Assembly: GCA_016779935.1 (NCBI GenBank)
Contig: JADHMQ010000001.1
Span: 1 to 64,000, forward strand
DNA from: Flavobacteriales bacterium
Lineage (GTDB): Bacteria; Bacteroidota; Bacteroidia; Flavobacteriales; UBA7312
Direction of reading: 5' to 3'
Length of the DNA: 64,000 nucleotides
Below the pieces are notes generated by a model. That model saw only the letters and a list, made by a program, of their open reading frames with translations. It made no database searches and had not been told where the DNA came from. Positions within the stretch are counted from its first letter, which is position 1. Each line of letters begins with the position of its first letter. The translations under genes and the position numbers were made by a program. Shown here one piece after another: positions 58,876 through 64,000 of the stretch.

Positions 58876-59781
58876 CTAGAAAAGAAGAGTAAAAACAAGA
58901 ATAGACAGGGTACCAGTTAGCATTATTAATTTTATGAGCTGACTAAGTTGGTGGTATGTCTTTTTATCATTCGCATTTCTAAGTTTTATGAAAAAATAAA
59001 TTAGAGGCAGTTCTATGCTTAGCCAAACATAAATGGCGGCATATAACCCATCGTATTGTATTTGGAAGTAACTTATCACTGCGATACTAAGAATAAGCAA
59101 TATACTGATAGTTTGGACCGTGATTTTTGCTGTTTTGGCAGAAACTATAGCAAATGTATTGTAACCCATTTTACTATCTCCAAACTGGTCTTCAAAATCT
59201 TTAATAATTTCTCTAATAAAGGTTGTTACAAAAGCAAAAATTGAATAAAAACAAATGAGATAAAAAGCACTTTGTCCGTTCACTTCCGGATTAGGTATAA
59301 TCTCATACATAGGAACAATAAACAGTGTCAATGCTGCCAATAAACTAATGATGATATTACCACTTAAGTAGCCTTTTTTCATGTTAGTGGAGTAAAACCA
59401 CAAAGCTGTTGAGCTAAATAAATTGATAAAACCTAAATTAGCTATACCAACTCTCCATCCTAAATAAAAACCTAGAAAAACACCAATACCACTTAAGACA
59501 AAATGCAGCAAAATTGCTTCTCGTCTTTTAATAGTGTTATCAATTATCACTTTTCTTTCATTAAGTCTATCTACTTGAGTATCGAAATAGTCATTTATAA
59601 TATAGCCTGCTGCTGCAATAAATAATGTAGAAAGCACTAAATAAAAAAACTGTAAATCGCTCAAGCTTCTTGAGTCCGTCATTGGAATAATGAGGGCATA
59701 CCTAACTAGATACTGGCTAAGAGCAATGATTAATAAATTCTTAAATCTTATAAGGCTAAAAAAATCTACTAGTTTTACCAT
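58876..59781 (-). CDS. UbiA-type prenyltransferase (GGGP transferase-like)
   Basis: The 301-residue integral membrane enzyme has about eight hydrophobic helices and both Asp motifs of the UbiA fold: NDYFDTQVDRLNERK (first) and DFEDQFGDSKMGYNTF (second). Bacteroidota members are annotated geranylgeranylglycerol-phosphate geranylgeranyltransferase after the archaeal lipid enzyme. The acceptor is unknown and could be a quinone-like ring or a lipid. It overlaps the KdsC-like gene by 7 bases. Confidence 0.88.
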   Translation of the reverse strand: MVKLVDFFSLIRFKNLLIIALSQYLVRYALIIPMTDSRSLSDLQFFYLVLSTLFIAAAGYIINDYFDTQVDRLNERKVIIDNTIKRREAILLHFVLSGIGVFLGFYLGWRVGIANLGFINLFSSTALWFYSTNMKKGYLSGNIIISLLAALTLFIVPMYEIIPNPEVNGQSAFYLICFYSIFAFVTTFIREIIKDFEDQFGDSKMGYNTFAIVSAKTAKITVQTISILLILSIAVISYFQIQYDGLYAAIYVWLSIELPLIYFFIKLRNANDKKTYHQLSQLIKLIMLTGTLSILVFTLLF

Positions 59782-60269
59782 TTTCCTTGTACTTTTAGTG
59801 TTTGTTCAATAACATCCCTTACGCAACCTGATCCACCATTTTTATGAGATATGTAATCAGCAATAGATTTAATTTCAGCAACAGCATCTTGAGGGCATGA
59901 CCCTAAACCAACTTCTTTCATTACTTCCAAATCATTGATATCGTCACCCATATACAGTATGTTTTTTGAGTCAATATTATGAATGTGCTTAAAATCTTCT
60001 AAAGCATCTTTTTTATCATCACATCCCAAATATACGTCATCAATTTTTAAGTGTTTAAAACGCTCAATTAAACCTTTGCTTTTCCCACCAGAAATAATAG
60101 CAATTTTATAACCTTTTTTAAGTGCAGTCCTTATTGCCATACCGTCTTTTACGCTCATAGTTCTTAATTGTTCGCCGCTTGGATGAAGAATTATTTTACC
60201 ATCTGTAAGTACTCCATCTACATCAAAGATAAATGTGGAGATATGGTGTAATTTTTCTTTATAATTCAT
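59775..60269 (-). CDS. KdsC-like HAD phosphatase
   Basis: The 164-residue HAD-III phosphatase has FIFDVDGVLTDGKIILHPSG, MSVKDGMAIRTALKKGYKIA, ISGGKSKGLIERF and MGDDINDLEVMKEVGLGSCP. The family removes phosphate from KDO 8-phosphate for lipopolysaccharide core synthesis. No capping domain is present, so it should act as a tetramer. It overlaps the DUF2520 stop by 4 bases. Confidence 0.9.
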   Translation of the reverse strand: MNYKEKLHHISTFIFDVDGVLTDGKIILHPSGEQLRTMSVKDGMAIRTALKKGYKIAIISGGKSKGLIERFKHLKIDDVYLGCDDKKDALEDFKHIHNIDSKNILYMGDDINDLEVMKEVGLGSCPQDAVAEIKSIADYISHKNGGSGCVRDVIEQTLKVQGKW

Positions 60270-61012
60270 GAGTGTTTTTTAATACTATTACTTAGTGTTT
60301 CATAAATACGTTGTAATTCATCATTACCAACAAGAGCTGCAATATGTTTCTTTATTGTCAATTCATCACCCCTTTGGGCAGGTCCTGTTTGTGCCTTTGA
60401 TGGTGGCAAGGATTGAATTTTGTTTGCAGTTTCGATGATTAGTGGCTGCAATATTTCAAAAGGAATGGAATGTTCCTTGCAAATATTTTCAGAAAAACGA
60501 TACATGAGGTTGCTAAAATTACATGCAATTACAGCAGCTAAGTGTAACTGTTTTCTTTGTTCGCTATCCAATTTATAAACGCTGCTTGTTATGGAACAAG
60601 CCAGGTTATTAATTAGTTTATAAAAAGAGGAGTCGTTTGCTTCAATACATATCGGGATGTTTTTAAAATCCATATTACTATTCTTAGAAAATGTTTGAAG
60701 CGGATAAAAAACACCAATTTTACTATTACTTAGGCTGTCCATATCTTTTGTTCCTGAAGTATGAACCTTTGGGAAATAAATATGTTTTTCAACTTCTTCA
60801 ATGGCATCATCTTTAACGGCGATTATAGCCAATTCTGAGCTGATGATAGAACTTAAGTCAGAAGTATATGGGCATTTTAAATCATTTGCTAGAATTGAAG
60901 CGGATTCTTCGGTACGACTGTAAACTTGAACAATTTCATGGTCAGCATGCAATAATGCACGGCTGAGATGTGTGGCTAAATTACCTGCGCCAATCATTGT
61001 TATTTTAGTCAT
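60266..61012 (-). CDS. Rossmann-fold DUF2520 protein
   Basis: The 248-residue protein starts with the dinucleotide-binding MTKITMIGAGNLATHLSRAL and has VYSRTEESASILA, LAIIAVKDDAI, GVFYPLQTFSKN, and the DUF2520 domain (ACNFSNLMYRFSENIC, QTGPAQRGDE). It resembles NADP-dependent oxidoreductases such as ketopantoate or F420 reductases; substrate unknown. I chose ATG 61012, because the nucleotide fold begins there; a frame open to 61117 runs through the divergent promoter. It is first in the KdsC/UbiA/Maf operon. Confidence 0.88.
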   Translation of the reverse strand: MTKITMIGAGNLATHLSRALLHADHEIVQVYSRTEESASILANDLKCPYTSDLSSIISSELAIIAVKDDAIEEVEKHIYFPKVHTSGTKDMDSLSNSKIGVFYPLQTFSKNSNMDFKNIPICIEANDSSFYKLINNLACSITSSVYKLDSEQRKQLHLAAVIACNFSNLMYRFSENICKEHSIPFEILQPLIIETANKIQSLPPSKAQTGPAQRGDELTIKKHIAALVGNDELQRIYETLSNSIKKHS

Positions 61013-61044
61013 GCCGAAATATACTTTTTTTAGATTCAAAAAGC

Positions 61045-61064
61045 ACAAAATTAAGTAATTTTGT
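61045..61064. promoter_or_regulatory. back-to-back divergent -7 boxes forming one inverted repeat
   Basis: ACAAAATTA (61045-61053) and TAATTTTGT (61056-61064) are exact reverse complements with a 2-bp spacer. Each contains TAATTTTG, an exact -7 consensus: minus strand 61053-61046 for the DUF2520 operon, and plus strand 61056-61063 for ccsBA. RNA polymerase cannot occupy both at once. Confidence 0.6.
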
Positions 61065-61083
61065 ACTTCCAAAATAAAACCTA

Positions 61084-64000
61084 ATGTTCGACAAATTACT
61101 TTCAGCTCTTTTATCAATGCGACTAATGGCGTTTTTGATATTATTATTCTTTGTTGCTATTGGATACGCTACATTCATTGAAAATGATTTTGGTACTCAA
61201 ACTGCCAAGGCCTTGGTATACAATGCAACATGGTTTGAAATTATCATTGTATTGCTTACCATAAATATGTTGGCCAACATTAACCGATATAAATTATGGC
61301 GAAAAGAAAAATGGCCTGTTTTATTATTTCACATTTCTTTTGTGATAATAGTCATTGGCGCTGGAATTACCAGATACGTTAGTTTTGAAGGAATGATGCC
61401 TATTCGTGAAGGAGAGCAATCTGATTTAATTATTTCTGATGGCACTTTTTTACAAATAAAAGTACATGACAATGCTTATCAATATAACTATAATAAGCCG
61501 ATTTTACTTGATGATTATCAGGGTCTGTTGGAGTTTTTGTCTTCCAATGAATTTAGTCAAACGGTAAAGTTTTTAGATAATGATATCTCAATTGACTATT
61601 TAGATTATGTACCCAATGCACAAGATACTCTAATAGTTGGAGAGGGAGTGCCTACACTTACTATTGTACTGGCGGGTGCTAATGGGCGTGAGACTTATTA
61701 TTTGCAAGAAGGTAGAGCAGAGCGTTATTTAGGACTCAACTTCTCTTTTGGAACACCTTTGCCTGGACATGTTAATTTCTTTTATGAAAATGATGAGTTG
61801 ATGCTTCAACTTCCAGAAGATGCTCAATTCATGAGAATGGCAGACCAGTTTAAAGGCTCTGTAAAAAAAGATAGTATTCAACCTCTAATGTTGAGGTCTT
61901 TATATATGGTTTCTGGTCAAAACTTTGTAGTTCCAATATTAAATGAAAAAGCGACTCTTAGCTATTACAAAGGAGTAAATCAAGAAGGAGAGGAGCTTGA
62001 AGATTTACTGAAAGTAAAAGTCAGCAGCAATGGCGAAGAACAGATTGTAGAGCTTTTCGGAGATAAAGGTATGGTTAGCAACAAAAATCATTTTCAATTG
62101 GGTGGTTTAAACTTCTCGCTGTCTTATGGCTCAATGTATTATCAAACACCGTTTTTTGTTCGTTTAAATGATTTTCAGTTAGAGCGTTACCCTGGCTCTA
62201 ATAGTCCTGCATCATTTGCAAGTGAAGTAACTTTGATTGACGGAGAAGAAGAAACGGACCACCGTATTTTTATGAATAATGTTTTGGACTATAAAGGATA
62301 TCGCTTTTTTCAAGCCTCCTATGATCAAGATGAATTGGGAACGGTTTTATCAGTAAATCACGATTTTTGGGGAACTTGGATAAGCTATCTTGGATATCTA
62401 ATGATGTCAATAGGAATGATTGCTACCATTTTTTCTAAGAAAACTCGCTTTTCCAATCTTAGAAAAAAACTCGATGAACTAAGAACCAAAAGAACTTCTG
62501 CCCTGATGGTGTTGCTGTTCTTATCAATGAATTTAACAGCTCAAGACTCTAAAAGTGTTGATTCTCTTATCTTATCTAATCCAATAAGTATAGAACACGC
62601 TGATAAATTTGGAATGTTAGTTGTTCAAGATGAGGGTGGACGAATGAAACCATTTGGAACGACTACTTCAGAGATTCTCAGAAAAGTTAGTCGAAAAAGC
62701 AACTATAATGGTCTGAATTCTAATCAAGTAGTGCTAGGGATGCTTCAAAACCCTTACTTGTGGCAGTTAGCACCAATGATAAAGGTAAATAATGATGAAT
62801 TGAGAGAGAAGTTGGGTTTAGAAGAAAAGTACACTTCTTTCTTATCATTCTTCAGTGATGAAGCTAAATATGTACTTACGAATGACGTGCAAGTAGCATA
62901 TGCAAAAAAGCCAGCCGAAAGAAGTAAATATGATAAAGAGGTTATGGCTGTAGATGAAAGAGTCAACATTTCTTACATGGTGTACAATGGTTCATTTTTA
63001 CGCTTCTTTCCAATTCCAGATGACCCTAACAATAAATGGGTTTCACCAGCAATGAGTGAAACTCTATTATTTGGTGACGATTCATTATTTGTGAACTCTA
63101 TTTTACCAATATACTATAGAAGCCTTCAACAAGCTCAAAAGGACGGTGATTATAAAGTAGCAAATAATACCCTTACAGCAATTGGCAACTATCAGAAAAA
63201 GTTTGGAGCAGATGTTTACCCCTCAGACTTGAAATTAAAAACAGAAGTGTTTTACAATAATGCCAAAGTTTTCAATCGCCTGTCTTACTACTATGCCTTA
63301 GTAGGTTTAGTGATGATTTTACTACTTATTCAGCAGATATTAAAAGAGCGTAAATGGAGAAATAGCATTATTCGATTTGCATTGATATTAGTTGGGATTG
63401 GTTTTGCTGCACATACAATTGGTTTAATGGGGCGATGGTTTATTTCTAACCATGCTCCTTGGAGTAATGCGTATGAAAGTGTGATATATATTGCTTGGGC
63501 AACGGTTTTAGCAGGCTTCATATTCGCTAGAAAAAGTTTGATGACCGTAGCAGCAACTGCTATTCTCTCATCGTTACTGTTAATGGTAGCAGCTTTGAAT
63601 TGGCTTGATCCTGAGATCACAAATTTAGTTCCTGTGCTTGATTCATATTGGTTGCTTATTCACGTAGCAATAATTACAGCAAGCTACGGTTTCTTAGCTT
63701 TAGGAGCTTTACTTGGGTTTTTAAACTTGATATTAATGATTATCCAAAATAAGACGAATAAACTAAGAATTAGTAATAGCCTTAAGGAGTTAACATATAT
63801 TAATGAAATGAGTATAACTACTGGTTTGTTTATGCTTTCAATAGGGACATTCTTAGGTGGTGTTTGGGCAAATGAGTCGTGGGGAAGATATTGGGGCTGG
63901 GACCCTAAAGAGACCTGGGCATTAGCTAGTATGCTTATTTATATTTTTGTTTTACACATGCGTTTTGTGCCAAAACTGAAAGGAATGTTCGCCTTTAATT
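61084..64000 (+). CDS. ccsBA: cytochrome c biogenesis protein, fused ResB-CcsA (partial)
   Basis: An open frame of 972 codons runs from ATG 61084 (MFDKLLSALLSMRLMAFLIL) off the window edge without a stop. The N-terminal part is ResB/CcsB-like: membrane helices near residues 12-28, 46-65 and 75-95, then a large periplasmic region (about 100-430) and a helix near 440. After a middle segment with a second signal-like hydrophobic stretch (ALMVLLFLSMNLTAQ) come several CcsA helices (from about 735) and the heme motif WGRYWGWDPKETWAL (near 940). It carries heme out and attaches it to apocytochrome c (system II). Confidence 0.93.
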   Translation, partial: MFDKLLSALLSMRLMAFLILLFFVAIGYATFIENDFGTQTAKALVYNATWFEIIIVLLTINMLANINRYKLWRKEKWPVLLFHISFVIIVIGAGITRYVSFEGMMPIREGEQSDLIISDGTFLQIKVHDNAYQYNYNKPILLDDYQGLLEFLSSNEFSQTVKFLDNDISIDYLDYVPNAQDTLIVGEGVPTLTIVLAGANGRETYYLQEGRAERYLGLNFSFGTPLPGHVNFFYENDELMLQLPEDAQFMRMADQFKGSVKKDSIQPLMLRSLYMVSGQNFVVPILNEKATLSYYKGVNQEGEELEDLLKVKVSSNGEEQIVELFGDKGMVSNKNHFQLGGLNFSLSYGSMYYQTPFFVRLNDFQLERYPGSNSPASFASEVTLIDGEEETDHRIFMNNVLDYKGYRFFQASYDQDELGTVLSVNHDFWGTWISYLGYLMMSIGMIATIFSKKTRFSNLRKKLDELRTKRTSALMVLLFLSMNLTAQDSKSVDSLILSNPISIEHADKFGMLVVQDEGGRMKPFGTTTSEILRKVSRKSNYNGLNSNQVVLGMLQNPYLWQLAPMIKVNNDELREKLGLEEKYTSFLSFFSDEAKYVLTNDVQVAYAKKPAERSKYDKEVMAVDERVNISYMVYNGSFLRFFPIPDDPNNKWVSPAMSETLLFGDDSLFVNSILPIYYRSLQQAQKDGDYKVANNTLTAIGNYQKKFGADVYPSDLKLKTEVFYNNAKVFNRLSYYYALVGLVMILLLIQQILKERKWRNSIIRFALILVGIGFAAHTIGLMGRWFISNHAPWSNAYESVIYIAWATVLAGFIFARKSLMTVAATAILSSLLLMVAALNWLDPEITNLVPVLDSYWLLIHVAIITASYGFLALGALLGFLNLILMIIQNKTNKLRISNSLKELTYINEMSITTGLFMLSIGTFLGGVWANESWGRYWGWDPKETWALASMLIYIFVLHMRFVPKLKGMFAFN

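Overview
This 64 kb window is chromosomal DNA from a low-GC member of the Bacteroidota, most likely a free-living (perhaps marine) flavobacterium-like organism. The evidence is as follows. Many genes are preceded by the Bacteroidota -7 promoter box TAnnTTTG, and Shine-Dalgarno sequences are mostly absent. There are type IX secretion sorting domains of both A and B type. Families that are common in this group are present: DUF3276, DUF4199, DUF5683, pRiA4b ORF-3-like, a fused ResB-CcsA cytochrome c biogenesis protein, and a NusB with a long N-terminal extension. No tRNA, CRISPR array, complete insertion sequence or prophage was seen. Almost everything is core housekeeping; the only accessory-looking stretch is about 3.42-4.07 kb.

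Layout. 1-430: the 3' end of 23S rRNA, then 5S rRNA and its terminator. 457-3416: two outer-membrane protein genes. 3420-4071: a decayed patch with a truncated secreted-protein gene, a GIY-YIG nuclease gene broken by a stop codon, and three copies of a palindromic repeat. 4072-7753 (minus): accA, dnaB and a secreted protein usually misnamed asparagine synthetase B. 7855-16900 (plus): ispE, rpsA, then pyrR-pyrB-STAS-T9SS protein-rnz-sugar kinase, then a T9SS type B adhesin-like protein. 16897-22165 (minus): a tight operon dapD-GT4-tsaC-cca-pRiA4b-miaA, rich in tRNA maturation. 22201-29770: ruvX, uvrA (minus), an ECF sigma factor with a small partner, nth, bcp, recA and a TPR lipoprotein. 29823-33264 (minus): a cold shock gene and thrS-infC-rpmI-rplT. 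33342-39739 (minus): parA-parB-DUF5683-dapB-lepB-wbqC-carboxyltransferase. 39901-46559: DoxX, DUF3276, an ABC exporter, leucine dehydrogenase, nusB, DUF1573, yajC and a YbbR protein. 46561-50131: coaE, a YciO paralogue, transaldolase, SRP RNA, DUF4199 and a GT2. 50126-58265 (minus): an envelope polysaccharide operon wza-wzc-PLP lyase-nhaC-GT4-gmhA-gmhB. 58300-61012 (minus): maf, a UbiA prenyltransferase, kdsC-like and DUF2520. 61084-end: ccsBA, cut by the window edge.

The parts most worth a second look are these. (1) A GIY-YIG nuclease gene lies directly between copies of a 63-bp imperfect palindrome, which suggests a nuclease-repeat partnership. (2) The usual basic N-terminal extension of IF-3 can be read in another frame, one base out of register with infC. 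(3) Structured RNA candidates lie between rpmI and rplT and in the rpsA leader. (4) Divergent -7 boxes of kdsC-operon and ccsBA promoters form one inverted repeat and probably exclude each other. (5) In several genes the -7 box lies 3-9 nt before the start codon, implying leaderless or nearly leaderless mRNAs. All functional statements come from reading sequence and family knowledge; no database search was run.
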